This document shows, piece by piece, positions 42,409 to 53,952 of a DNA stretch of 64,000 bases. Position 1 is the stretch's first letter. Every line of letters starts with the position of its first letter. A program made the position numbers and the translations under genes. The DNA comes from Podospora pseudocomata (lineage: Eukaryota; Ascomycota; Sordariomycetes; Sordariales; Podosporaceae): positions 1,798,001-1,862,000 of the forward strand of contig NC_085888.1 of the NCBI RefSeq assembly GCF_035222375.1, given 5' to 3'. The notes beneath the pieces are model-generated. The model saw only the letters and a program-made list of their open reading frames with translations. It was not told the origin of the DNA and did not search any database.

Positions 42409-45400
42409 TTTGCGGAGGACCAGACTCGAAGTGAAACGGTCGGTAATGTGATAGTTTTCGAAGAGGAGGAAGTGGTGATTTTCGGATGGGCTGTGTTGTA
42501 TCAGGTGTGGATCGAGTATATGTGTATTCGTATCGTGTCGTCAAATGTGCTGTTTGGATGAAAATTGTTTTGTTTCGAACGGTGAAGGGTGAGGTGTTGA
42601 GATGAATGTGGGGGAAGAAATAGGCTCAGGCGGTCTGGTTTTATAGTCCGGAACGGTCCGGCGAGGAGAAGCTGGATACGCTCCCAGAGACTGTGACAGA
42701 GGCGAGAAGCAAAAGAATGTCGTGTCCGAACCAGATTCGAGAAGATTTGATGCTTAATTAAGAAAAAAAAAATGCAGGCTGCCCTGGCCCGTTAGGTCTG
42801 TGCTGTCTTCCCCGGTTGAAGGGGCGTGGATATGGGCCTGTTTGACTGTGAGAGAAACTCGGCGAGTGACGTTAGAGGAAAGAAGCGGACAGCTGCATCA
42901 TTCGAATAACACAGCCAGATAGGCAGAATCAACAGAGGAAGGATACTTTTGCAAAGCTTCTTTGCTGGCAGAAACAAGTGGTCAAGCCGGGAGATGAGAA
43001 AGAAAAGACCAGTGACACCACAATACCCGAAGGGTATTTGACATGTCCACCTTGAGGACTGGCCGGATTTACGAACTACGTAGTCCTTCTGTTCCTTTTT
43101 GGGCCTGTTCAAGGTGGTGGATAGCAAGTAAACCCTTCTTCACTTTCTCTCCTCGGTATGTCTTTTCTTTTTGTGTTGCGTGCCTCTGCGGTTCTGTGCT
43201 GCCAGGTCATCAATCCTTGATGATCAGAACCCGATGCCACTCGGGACCGAATCCACACTTCCACAAAAAATTTGGGACTGTGGGCAATCCAGCAGACCAA
43301 GGTAGAAAAGAGCATGGCCCCAAGTTGGGACTGCGGTGTGAAGGAAGCAACACAGGCTGCAGAAGCTAGAGGGCACCCCAACCGAGTATAACAAAACACA
43401 AACGCCAGTGGGCTACACATTGTACACTGGGTGTAGAGACAAATTTGTCGAGCGCAGTGTTCGAAAATCTCAGTCACCACTGGCGTTCCCTTTCCAGATC
43501 GTGATGAGAATGCTGAGAAACAGGTCAAGGGGGGGAAAGCAATGTTTCCATGCTCCATGGCTGGAGCATGGGGAACCAGACGGCTCGAAAAGTGGCTGCT
43601 TGTTGCGTTGTCAAGCCCACCCAAACGCCAAAGATTGCCAAAAGCTACCCAAAACGTACTAACGCTGGGGAATGGCAGGGGATTCCAAAGGTGAGCTGGT
43701 GGTCGATGGCAACATCCTCATCAACACCAGACCCAAACGATGGTGCATCGAAATGTGCAGAAACAGCAGTTCGGGCTGGGCTGAAATACCATCATCTTCG
43801 GGTGCCAAGCGTAGAGCTTTTGAGCTTGGTTTCTGAGTTGTCAATGTGGAAATGGATCCCCATATCTAAATCAAGCACATCCGAGCATCGTTGATGCTGG
43901 TAGAGCCCCTCAGTAAGTGGGGGCAATTGTGCTTCACCTTGAGCCACTAGGTACCAAAGCATCAGGTGCTTTGCGGGAACGGGTTTTAGCTGCCCTCTGG
44001 CTTGTCGGTCTGTGATTGGACAGGCGGAGTGGTGCTAATCTCTCTCCAGAGGAACTTCAGATCTCTGTTCGCCAAATGTTGCCGTTGAATCTCGCCCGTC
44101 TTGAGCAATCAATCGCTACGATCGGATACCTGTGTGTTTGTTTCCGGCTACAGACATTTGTTGATGCTGGTCTGCAGCCGGGGTCTTCATAAATGACGGG
44201 TACCAAACAGCCGGGACACTCCGAGACGCCCTGACTTTGCAAACAGGTGCCTTGTCGAGCGGCAAGTACATCAAGGGACTTGGGACGTCGCTACCGGCCC
44301 GTCGGAAACTAGGTATGTTACGCAGCCGGAGTATCCTTCGGGTTCTGGAAGGAATGAACTTGCGACGGCTAGTGCACCTGTGGAGGTACAGCCAATACCG
44401 CCGAATCACGAAAGCCGGCTGCCCTGAAACCCCTGATGTCCTCGAACTCTGAATCCAAGGATGTTACCCGCTTTGTTGAGCCTCATTCTCGCAGGCTGGG
44501 GAACTTGGGGAAATGGAGAAAGCCCAAGTCCATGCTTTGGGCAACCAAAACGTCCCCGTTTTCGCCCTCCTCGCCGATGTCATAGAACGGCATCTTGCAG
44601 CATCTTCTGGTATCGTGGAACAAGGCCGTTGGTGTGTAAATTCCACGAGCCGTTCGGGCAGAGATCTCGCTCTTTGCTCGCCAGATGGCATACTGCTGCT
44701 GGAGACTCATCGTGCTTCAGGCTTTTGGTATATCATCGGTGGTCCCGAAAAAGAGACAAGAGCCATGGCTCTTGATCAGATCTCAGACGGTCGAGATGGG
44801 CGCGGCAGATGGTGACAGCGGCCCCCTGGCTCACGAACCATTGTTACACAGAAGCGAACCAGGACGACGGGTACATGGCACCATTCGGGATGTCCATCAA
44901 ATGTGCCGAAGCCTAAACCGGGAATCGTGGCGTCGTCCCGCGTACGCCTTGTCCCCCGTCGAGTGTCTCGGTCAAGCCTTACAGTCTAGTGAAGACAGAG
45001 TGTCTGGCCAGCCCGCAGCGTTGGGTTCGTGTGGCATGCGGTTTACTCCCGCATCGGTTGCAAGCTGGGCAAAAGGGCGAGATGTGCTCAGATGTGCAAA
45101 GTAAAGGTGAAGCGTCCAGATCAGATCGAGAGATGCTACGAAGTCAGCCAGACTTGTCAGGCCAAATAGGGGAGTGGAACAGCGAACCATATGCGGCCGG
45201 CGCTTGGCCAGTGAGTCGATATCGACCAATGAGAAGCGCTGAGTGGACCGTATTTGTGCCACGGCAGTAGATGCGGTGTACAAACAGCTCCTCGTTTGGG
45301 TATAAACGGCGTGGAGGCACTGCAGGGTACAAATGATGAATAATTGAAGACCGGCGAGAGAGAAAGCCGGAGAAGCATAGTGCCACATATATGCGGTAAG

Positions 45401-46910
45401 GTCAAAGATGTTTCAAAAGGAGGGCGACACCTGTTGTGACCCGTTCCTGTACAGCCCTGGATTGGTCGGGGAAAAGAATTGGCATCTCGTGAGAGTGCTC
45501 TGTCACCCGGGGGACCGACAGAGCCTGCAAAGGGCCCCGGGAGATGTGACAAGCAACACAGTATGGTTGAAGAACGAGTTTTGAACTTCAAAGGATGACG
45601 AGGGTTTAAATGTGGACAGAGGCAGCCAGTCGAGGAGCAGCTGCCATATATCGCCATGAGGCTCTTCGGGAAAATGGCGGCGACTCAAGACAGAGATGTG
45701 GCACACTACCATGCGTTGCGGCTGCAAACATCGCCGCTTGGGCATCGCATTCTCGACTGTTGGCACCAGGAACTGGAGAGGCGGGCCTGCAACTGCCGTG
45801 GTTGGGTGTCTATGCATTGACGGCATACTGTCCTCTTTTGCCATTAGGAATCGATAGATGTTGACGAGATGAAGTCATTTCGTTGCAGCCACCACGGGCC
45901 GCTGCCGTGAAATGGCAGGCGAGCGAATCGACATCTGAAGCCTTGACTGAGGCACACCAATATGAATAAGAGAACAAGTGATTGGCCGGCCCTGTGGCTC
46001 ATTGCTTGTGCGATGTTTCTCCAGGCCTACACCCATATCGCGGTAGCCATCATGTCGGGCTGGTGAGTGAGGACGAGCATTCAAACATCCAGAGTTCGTG
46101 ACACAGCAGAGCGTGTCACTGCAGCGCCGTGTCAGTGTCATCGCAGAGAGCCGCCCTAAGGAGCCTTGAAGTTTGGTGTTATGCTATTGGCTGTTACTAA
46201 AAGTTGGGGATCATCGTTGGTGGGGGCTGTTTCTCACCAACAGATGTACGAAAAATCCCATGGGCGCGATGGATCGGTATGGAAAGCAAGGAAAGCGATG
46301 AGGTGGAAGGCAGAGAGGCCCAAGAATTGATTTTATCAAATATCGAGCGAGAATCATTGAAAACTTAGGGATTGAACAAGGTACATCCAAGTAAGAAGAA
46401 GCTCAACCGTTGCGAAATCGAACGTTGCCGTTGGATGGAGCTGAAGTTGGAGTTGATTCCTGGTCCCAGAATCCCCAAAAATGCGAGGCATGTCAGCTGT
46501 CGTCATCTGACCCACAGCCGTCCCACCCCACGCGCAGCTGAAATCCTGGGGCTGTAATTACCAGCACCAATCCTGCCTTTTCTCGCCGAAAACGCCTACC
46601 CCAACCCGTAATCCCTCTGTTTAGCGCGTAATTATTACACATGCTTCTCCAACTCCCAGAACCGCTCGGCTTTGTCCACGCTCCTGACTTTGTGCCTCGG
46701 CTGGACCCTGCCCAGCAACGGCCTAGCACGACGTCGCCAGGACATGGCTGTGTCTCATCTGACTGGCCACTGCCGGTGATATGAATATCATCACCCGTCC
46801 CTCAGCATCTCCCCGACCTCCTGTCCGACCTGACCTTCTCTCTTGTACCATCGCAGCCCGGATCCGCTCCCGTAATTTACTCTGAAACTTTTGTCACGCC
46901 GTATTTGAAG
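42409..46910. other. 4.5 kb region without a supported gene
   Basis: This is the longest gene-free stretch in the window. Base composition looks close to average, not AT-rich as in RIP-mutated repeats. Frames of up to 171 codons (for example minus 43109-43624, minus 45157-45657, plus 44513-44815) have no recognisable motif, no good splice pattern and no typical fungal codon bias. I see no tRNA, 5S RNA or transposon ends. The last 300 bases should hold the promoter of the nitronate monooxygenase gene. It may contain a noncoding transcript, a rapidly evolving gene or decayed sequence. Confidence 0.5.
46695..46700 (+). promoter_or_regulatory. CCTCGG hexamer upstream of nitronate monooxygenase
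   Basis: The motif matches the FarA/FarB core and stands about 210 bases before the start codon at 46911. It is listed because the same hexamer precedes the thiolase and PEX11 genes. A single six-base match is weak evidence. Confidence 0.25.
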
Positions 46911-48107
46911 ATGCCTTTCGACACGGAGCTGACCCGCCGGCTCGGCATCGCTGGTACGTATCCCTCACTCGACATGGTGATGGACAAAGTCAAACTGACA
47001 TTTCACCTTCTACAGTCCCTGTTGTTCAGGGTGGCATGCAGGTAAATCACACCTCCAGTTTGCCATGTAAATATGGTTGCTAACACAGTGGCCAGCATGT
47101 TGGATACGCTGAGATGGCGAGCGCTGTGTCCAACGCCGGCGGCTTGGGCATTATTACTGCCCTCATCTTCCCAGAGCCCGAGGGCCTTCGCCAGGAGATC
47201 CGGAAGTGCCGGAAGCTGACCAGCAAGCCATTCGGTGTCAACATCACTCTCCTGCCTGCTCTCGTCCCCCCAAATTACGAGGCCTACGCCCAGGTCATCA
47301 TTGACGAGGGCGTCAAGATCGTCGAGACTGCCGGCAACTCTCCCGGGCCTGTGATTTCCAAGCTCAAGAAGGCCGGCTGCATTGTCCTCCACAAGTGCAC
47401 GACGATCAGGCATGCTCAGTCCGCCGTTAAGCTCGGCGTCGACTTTTTGAGCATTGATGGTTTCGAGTGCGCTGGGTACGTGTTCAGACAAACTCCACTT
47501 CCCCGGATTTTCCCACCATGGACTATCCTTCCCCTGCCGAGCAGGCGCTAACAGACGTCACAGCCACGTTGGTGAATCAGACATCACCAACTTTATCCTC
47601 CTCAGCAAGGCGCGCCAGACCCTCAAGGTGCCCTTCATCGCCTCTGGTGGCTTTGCTGATGGCCAAGGTCTGGCCGCCGCCCTGTGCCTCGGTGCCTGCG
47701 GCGTCAACATGGGCACCCGGTTCCTGTGCACGGTCGAGTCCCCTATCCACCACAACATCAAGGAGCAGATTGTCAAGGCGCAGGAGACCGACACCACGCT
47801 CGTCCTCCGCCGGTGGCGCAACACCACCCGTCTGTACAAGAACAAGGTGACGGAACAGGCGCTCAAGGTTGAGCAGGAGAGCAAGACGGGCGAGTTCTCC
47901 GAGATTGCTCCCTATGTCAGCGGAAAGCGCGGCAGAGAGGTGTTCATCAACGGAGACCCAGAGTACGGTGTCTGGACTGCTGGTCAGGTTATCGGTCTCA
48001 TCAACGACATCCCGACCTGCAAGGACCTGGTTGCGAGAATCGAGAGGGAGGCCGAGGATACTCTCAAGGAGCGACTTGCGTTGGTTAAGCCGGCGCCTAA
48101 GCTATAG
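46911..48107 (+). CDS. Nitronate monooxygenase (2-nitropropane dioxygenase family)
   Basis: Four exons, 46911-46953, 47016-47041, 47096-47475 and 47564-48107, give 330 residues. The FMN-dependent TIM barrel begins RRLGIAVPVVQGGMQHVGYA. Other family marks are GGLGIITALIFPE, PFGVNITLLPA, KCTTIRHAQSAVKLGVDF, and the phosphate-binding FIASGGFADGQGLAAALCLG followed by GTRF. These enzymes oxidise alkyl nitronates such as propionate 3-nitronate. HVGES lies in the position of the active-site His loop. The second exon is only 26 bases. An alternative acceptor at 47088 would break the VGYAEM block. The C-terminus PKL resembles a weak PTS1, so peroxisomal import is possible but unproven. Confidence 0.93.
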
Positions 48108-48817
48108 AGCATGTTTTGCGACTGTACTTTTAGAGTAGAAGGCGGGGCATTTTCTGGGAGGTTGTCATGAATCGTTAGCAGGTTACTTGTTTGTCTTGTC
48201 TTGATGGCATCTTGTATGACAGAACTATGACTTCTGGATAATAGGACGAGAATGATCTTCATGGTCAGCATGAAGATCACGACACATCATGTTCAATATG
48301 CCATGTTCATTCATAGTTATCTCGGTGGTCAGAGGGGGTTGCTAGAAGAAGGTTCCTAGAATACCCTAACCCCCGACCGTTGGAAGCGTCGTCTTAGCGA
48401 GTCGTTAGCTCCAACTACCGACCCAACCCCACCTCTTCATGTGCCCCCCCGAACCCGACCTCGGCTGTGCTTTCTTCCCCCGGCAAACGCCATTCGGCGC
48501 GCAGCGCAACTTGGAACCCATCCCGCAAGCCCGTGGGATTCCAAGGCCAGGGGTCATCCCTCTCACCTGTGTCTTTCTTTCATCAAGAGGCGACACTAAC
48601 CTTCTTCTTCTCTCCCTTCCTTTTCCGAGCTCTCGTGACCAAAATCTTTCTTCTCTTTTCTCTCTTCTTTTTACTGTTTCTCTGTCATTGCGACTGCAAG
48701 CCAGCTAGGTACCTACCGACGTAAATTGCGCTCGCTCACAACCGCACTCGCAGCAACAACAACCGAACCATCCAGAAATCGCAAGCCGCGACAAGCTCCA
48801 GAAGACAGTCAGACAAA
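48108..48817 (+). other. Intergenic; promoter and leader of PEX11
   Basis: No gene is supported. The 3' flank of the nitronate monooxygenase gene is followed by a CT-rich leader (about 48590-48680) before the PEX11 start. Confidence 0.5.
48459..48464 (+). promoter_or_regulatory. CCTCGG hexamer upstream of PEX11
   Basis: The FarA/FarB-type core is about 355 bases before the PEX11 start. Fatty-acid induction of PEX11 through this motif is known in Aspergillus. Here it is a sequence match only. Confidence 0.35.
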
Positions 48818-49597
48818 ATGGTCGCCGACGCAGTAATCTACCACCCCACCATCACCCACTACCTCAAGTTCGTCGGCACCACCGTCGGCCGCGACAAGCT
48901 CCTCCGCACGCTCCAGTATTTTGCCCGCTTCTACGCCTGGTACCTCCTCCGCACCAACGCGACCAAGACGGCCATCCAACCATGGGAGACCATGAAGAAG
49001 CAGTTCGGCCTCGTCCGCAAGGTCCTCCGCGCGGGCAAAAACGTCGAGCACTTCAAGGCTGCCGCGCTGGCGGCGGACAACAAGACGATGGACCCCGTGC
49101 TGAGATACACTGCCGTGGGGAGGCAGCTCGGTTACGCGGGGTATCTCTCGATGGATCTGCTGACGTTGCTGGATGCGACGGGGATCAAGAAGAGCCCTAA
49201 CGCGAAGAGGCTGCAGCAGGAGGCGTATAGGTTTTGGGCTGCGGGGATTACGTTTAGTATTGTTGGGCAGCTGTATACGCTTTGGCAGTTGAAGAAGAGG
49301 GAGGAGAAGGTTGATCGGAAGGAGGGGGAGGGGGTGGTGGAGGGGAAGAGGATTGCCAAGTATGTTTTCGAAAAGGGGTGGATGGACGACGAGGATGATG
49401 ATGATGATGATGATGATGCTAACGTTGGGAATAGGGAACGTGCGGCTAGCAGGTTGCAGCTTACTTCGGATATCTGCGACATTACTGTTCCTCTTTCTGC
49501 TCTGGCCTGGGTCAACTTTGATGATGGCATTGTTGGTTTGGCTGGTACCGTCAGCAGCTTGCTGGGTGTGTACTCGCAGTGGAACAAGACCGCCTAG
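48818..49597 (+). CDS. pex11: PEX11-type peroxisomal membrane proliferation protein
   Basis: A single exon of 259 residues. Pex11 sits in the peroxisomal membrane, elongates it through an N-terminal amphipathic helix and promotes division. The N-terminus (ITHYLKFVGTTVGRDKLLRT, then LQYFARFYAWYL) matches the family, as do FGLVRKVLRAGKNVEHFKAA and YTAVGRQLGYAGYLSMDLLT, and the C-terminal LTSDICDITVPLSALAWVNF leading to a hydrophobic end. Between them is a charged loop with an Asp run encoded by GAT repeats near 49390-49420. The ATG has a good context. Tandem with the nitronate monooxygenase gene, which may also be peroxisomal. Confidence 0.95.
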   Translation: MVADAVIYHPTITHYLKFVGTTVGRDKLLRTLQYFARFYAWYLLRTNATKTAIQPWETMKKQFGLVRKVLRAGKNVEHFKAAALAADNKTMDPVLRYTAVGRQLGYAGYLSMDLLTLLDATGIKKSPNAKRLQQEAYRFWAAGITFSIVGQLYTLWQLKKREEKVDRKEGEGVVEGKRIAKYVFEKGWMDDEDDDDDDDDANVGNRERAASRLQLTSDICDITVPLSALAWVNFDDGIVGLAGTVSSLLGVYSQWNKTA

Positions 49598-51199
49598 GAA
49601 GTCAGGTTTCGGGATGATTGAGGGGGATTGGGAGAGGGGACGGGGAAACCGACAAAATTTACAGAACGGGGGTTGCTGGCTGGCGAAATAGCAACGGACA
49701 GACGATGATTGCAGATGTGTTTTGGCAGGAGGTGGATGAGTTGGTAGGACGAGCGGTGTTTTGATACCTTTTCTCTTTTTTGAGATTCAGAGTTGTGTTT
49801 GGTGGTTTCTCGTTGCTGTAGTTGTACGTGTAACTCGTGGTAGCTCTTTCACATGTCAGCTTTGGAAATTCAGCTTGTTGTGTTTGCATGGTTTTGGATG
49901 AGGTCGATGGGTAATGTTTAGAATGCTTTGGTGAAGCTGTTTCAGGCTTGATTTATTTTGCGCAGGTAGCTTTCTTGCAATGCAATTTCCCTTCACGGTA
50001 GCATTTATTGAATCCCTCCATGATTTGAGAGAATTGAACCCCTCGTGAGAACCCTTGGCTGGAAGTGTTGATCCTTGTCCGAAAGCCGATGACTCCATTT
50101 CGGTCCCGGGCGTGTGGACACCGAACCCCAAGCTGCCGGAGTTTGGTGGGGTTCGTTGCGGAAGCTTGGACGAGACAGTGAACGCCCCCCTCCCTCCCCC
50201 AACCCCCCTGCTAAACCTCTTATCAAATGCGACAGCAACGTCCAGTGTCACTCTTCATGCCCTCACCAAATGAGATGGATGCGAGATATCATGAAGAGCG
50301 TAGACAGCTTTGCATAGGTGTCATCACGTGCCACATTTCCAGCCATGTCGGTGACTTCAACCCCGCCAGAGTTGGATGACGATGCTGGGATCCTACAACT
50401 CACATCTGCGATGCGACAGGCCCAAGCAATCGGTCAGTGATCGAGCCAAGACGCTTCCAGGCAGATTCCCAGCAGCAGCGGGATGACGGGGGGTATTCAA
50501 AATGCCTGTTTCATCAGGGGAGCTAACCCCTCGGCACCTTCTTCAGATCCTCTCGGTTTCAATGGCGGCCGGGCTGAGGTTCCATTCTGGCGGCGGCTAG
50601 ATCCAGTCGTGACGTTTTTGTATCCGTATTTCAAGTTGGCTAGCACCCCGCTTACAGTTCCCAGGTTGCTGGTTGGTGTGCCTGGCGCTGAATGCTTCCT
50701 GATCCATATCTTGGGGAAACTTTGGTCTTTCGAAAGAGTTCCTCCCTCCTTCTCTTGTGTCTCGTCCCGCATTCGTCCAGTTTTCGTCCCGCCGCCACCA
50801 GCCCCTCTCATATTGACGACCTTCTCATATTGACGACCCTCCCCAACCGCAACCGGAACTGCTGCCACTGAGCCTGGGCCCTTCAACAAAAACCTTTGCT
50901 GAGGATTGGCACTGTTGAGGATCTGAGCATCGTGATAGCTTCACTTGTGACTTGACACGTGCTCAGTAATCATTCGCTTGCCCTCTGGACGAGTACCTAC
51001 GGGCAATAACAAAACCGAGGTTGGGAACCTGCATATCTGCCTCCCAACAATACCGTGTTTGCCCCTCCAGGCCTCCCCGCGGCACATATTTGACCCGGAG
51101 CGCGAACAGCATCATTTAATACCCCATTCGGCCTCACTCACCACCAACTGACGCCCCGACAATCCGTCAACTCTCCTGCTTTTTCCTCCAACCTCGAAG
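49598..51199. other. 1.6 kb without a supported gene
   Basis: A possible short exon begins at 50346 (MSVTSTPPELDDDAG...) and ends at a GTCAGT donor near 50435. Its continuation is not recognisable, so it may be a remnant or a chance match. Frames around 50483-50889 are not called. The right end is the promoter of the polyketide synthase gene. Confidence 0.45.
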
Positions 51200-52624
51200 A
51201 TGTCTGTCTCGACGGAAGCCAGAGAGCTGGGTCTCTCCATCCTGGGCCTGGGAACCCGATACCCTCCTTACACTCTTGACTCCCGCGCGGTCGAGGAACT
51301 GAGCAAGCGCTACCATCCGGAAACACCAGCGTATGTGTCGCCCCTCACACTTTCCTACTCTCGAGACCATTGGCTGACTGCTCCCTCACAGCATGCAAAA
51401 AGTCCTCGCCATCAACCGCTTCACCGGCATCGACAAGCGCTCCTCCATAGGCCGACCGGACCACTGGCTCGTAAACCAACCCGAACCACCAACGATCGCC
51501 CAACTCCACGATGTCTTCATGTCCGACGGTGTCCCCCTCGCCATCTCGGCCTCGAAAGAAGCACTTGCCGAAGCGCACATCACCGACGTATCACAAATCA
51601 CCCACATGGTCTCAGCAACCTGCACTGATTCTGCCAACCCAGGATACGACCACTACGTCGCCAAAGCCCTCGGTCTCTCTCCATTCGTTGAGAAAACTCT
51701 GCTTCATGGCGTTGGTTGCTCAGGTGGCTTGGCAGCGCTGAGAACAGCAGCCAATCTCTGCCTAGGCCATAGCACGAGGGGATTGCCCGCGAGGATATTG
51801 GTTGTTGCGTTGGAGATCTCCACGACGTTAGTCCGCTCGGAACTGGAATCCATACATAGTAATCAGGAGACGAGAATTGGGGTTTGTTTGTTCAGCGACT
51901 GCGCCTCGGCGGTAGTCGTCTCAAACGACATCCCCTTTTCACCAACCGAACCGCTACCGCCACCAGTCTATAGCCTTCTCGACTGGAGGCACCAAACCGT
52001 CCCCGACACGGAACAAGACCTCGGCTTTGACACGCACCCCCAAGGCTGGAAAGTAGTTCTTTCCCCTCGCGTCCCGAACCTCACAGCGTCGGTCTTGGAA
52101 CCGACGTATAACTCGTTAATGTCGGGAAAGAAGCTCCCGGAGGGGTATGGCTCGCCAAAGGACTTTGACTGGGCGATGCACCCGGGGGGAGCGACGATTC
52201 TCACGGGGGCCGAGAAGGTGCTGGGGATACAGCCGGAGCACATGAGGGCGAGCTATGATACGTATGTCAATCATGGAAACTCGAGCTCGGCGACGATTTT
52301 TAGCGTGCTGAATCGGTTGAGGGGGAAGGAGATGGATGGGGTGGCTCCGGGGGGGGGGGGGCGAGGGAGTTGGTTGTGGGTTGTGCTTTTGGGCCGGGGA
52401 TCACGGTGGAGATGTGTCTGTTGAGGAGGAATCTGAGCAGGACGGAAGGGGGGAGGAAGGGGATGGAGACGCCGCCGGAGACGGAGGAGAGTAGTGAGGA
52501 TGGGGAGGGGGGGCGTGAGGTGAGCGAGGAGGAGAAGAAGGGGAGTGAGGTGAGTGAGGAGGAGAAGGGGAGCGAGGAGGAGGCGTTTATAGCTAAGGCG
52601 TTGGAGAGTGTAGAGCTGGACTGA
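51200..52624 (+). CDS. Type III polyketide synthase (ORAS-like), frame broken in a G13 run
   Basis: A chalcone-synthase-superfamily enzyme that condenses malonyl-CoA onto an acyl starter; fungal members such as Neurospora ORAS make alkylresorcylic acids. Exons 51200-51330 and 51392-52624 give about 454 residues once the frame is bridged. The catalytic triad is visible: Cys in HGVGCSGGLAAL, His in WAMHPGGATIL and Asn in NHGNSSSATI. GFDTHPQGWKVVLS and MVSATCTDSANPGYD fit the fold. The frame changes inside thirteen G at 52349-52361, after RLRGKEMDGVAPG. The other frame then supplies the conserved end VVGCAFGPGITVEMCLLRRN. One more G (or two fewer) restores it. The tail after that is unusual: an acidic repeat of SEEE(K)KGSE blocks. 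No partner biosynthetic genes are adjacent. Confidence 0.93.
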
Positions 52625-53952
52625 GGAGGGTGGTGAGAAAAGGGGGTGTATATATGTGGTGTGTTGAACCCCGGGCGGCATGACACGAGTCGTATGGCGA
52701 CCTCACTTGGGGACAAGCGGCCGACTATGGGGGGGGAGTACCTACGGGCCTTGGGCTAGACGTGTATATTTTCCCAACAGATACCATATATCAATCTTTC
52801 TTCTCCTGATTCCCGGTGATATATGGCACAGGCACATTGAAATGGAGCTCCTCTCTTCTAACTAACCGCTCTCACTCACTCACCTCACCCTCATTGCCAA
52901 ACCCTGGCCTTTTTGTTTTCCTGAACCCATGATGCTGACCAGGTGATCGAACGGTGTGGAGCCAAAATCAATTAAACTGATAACGACCAAACGCGGGGTG
53001 ATAAGAACTATTTGCCCCACTATAGTTCCACCATCCCTTTAGGCGCACGGTCCCCCCCCCCCCGCCCTCTTTACCTTCACCGGCTTTTTGTACAGCAGCG
53101 CGCGTGCTCTTCAAACAACAAGTCAAGACGTTTAACCAACCAGAGAAGTACGCCCATAAAACTTTGTTTGGACCAACGGTTACACAACCTGAAACGGCAC
53201 CGACCTTGTTCCACGCGCGTTGCGCGTTGAAGATGATTGGTCTGTGAGAGGTGTCTGACAACACGTGTACAGGGCGTTGGTTTGAGTGCCGAAGAAGGAG
53301 GCAATGGATGGATCCCAGCCTCTTATTTTTTTTTAGGGCAGAGCGGGGTGCTGGGGGAATAGGTTTATTACCACGCGATGATATTGGTGGGGTTTTATGA
53401 GCTGGCCGTGCGCGCGGGGCCTGAGGGATGAGGCACGTTCGCAGTGTGCGTTGTGTGGACTGAGGGATGGGTGAGAGTCACAGCTGAGAGGGGAGACCGA
53501 AAGGGAATTATTGAATGGGGTCTCTCATGCCAGATTTGGGTTTTCTAGATTTTTTATTTTTATTTTTATTTTTATTTTTATTTTTATTTTTATTTCTATT
53601 TTCATTTTTATTTTCATTTTCATTTTCATTTTCATCTTCTTCTTGGGAAATACAAACAACAACACAGAACATATACTAGAATGCAAAAGTAAAGCAGGCC
53701 TTTTCGCATCGCTCGTTTTATTTCAGCTTGTCTGATAGCCCAAACGAACACACTACCAAGAACACTACCACACCGCTGCCTGGAACTGATAGCCAAACCA
53801 AACGCCCGCACACCCCTCCTCACCCCTCCTCCTCTCATCCCTACCACACCACCAGTCTACCTACTTATCTCCCTAGCTCCGCTTCGGTCATCCATATCCT
53901 CCCCCTTTTTTTTTTCCTGACCGAACCATTTCATTCACTTCATTCATCTCTA
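52625..53952. other. Intergenic with simple repeats
   Basis: No gene is supported. A C-run lies near 53051-53061 and a hexanucleotide microsatellite at 53550-53634. The 5' UTR of the membrane-protein gene follows, rich in C and T. Confidence 0.55.
53550..53634. repeat. TTTTTA / TTTTCA hexanucleotide microsatellite
   Basis: About fourteen six-base units: the first eight mostly TTTTTA, the later ones mixed TTTTCA and TTTTTA. It lies about 320 bases upstream of the membrane-protein start. Confidence 0.9.

Noticed and set aside
43109-45657. Several frames of 100-171 codons in the gene desert
   Set aside because: They overlap on both strands, lack motifs and splice logic, and have no typical codon bias.
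50346-50435. Short exon-like frame MSVTSTPPELDDDAG ending at GTCAGT
   Set aside because: Looks protein-like, but no continuing exon could be found; possible remnant only.
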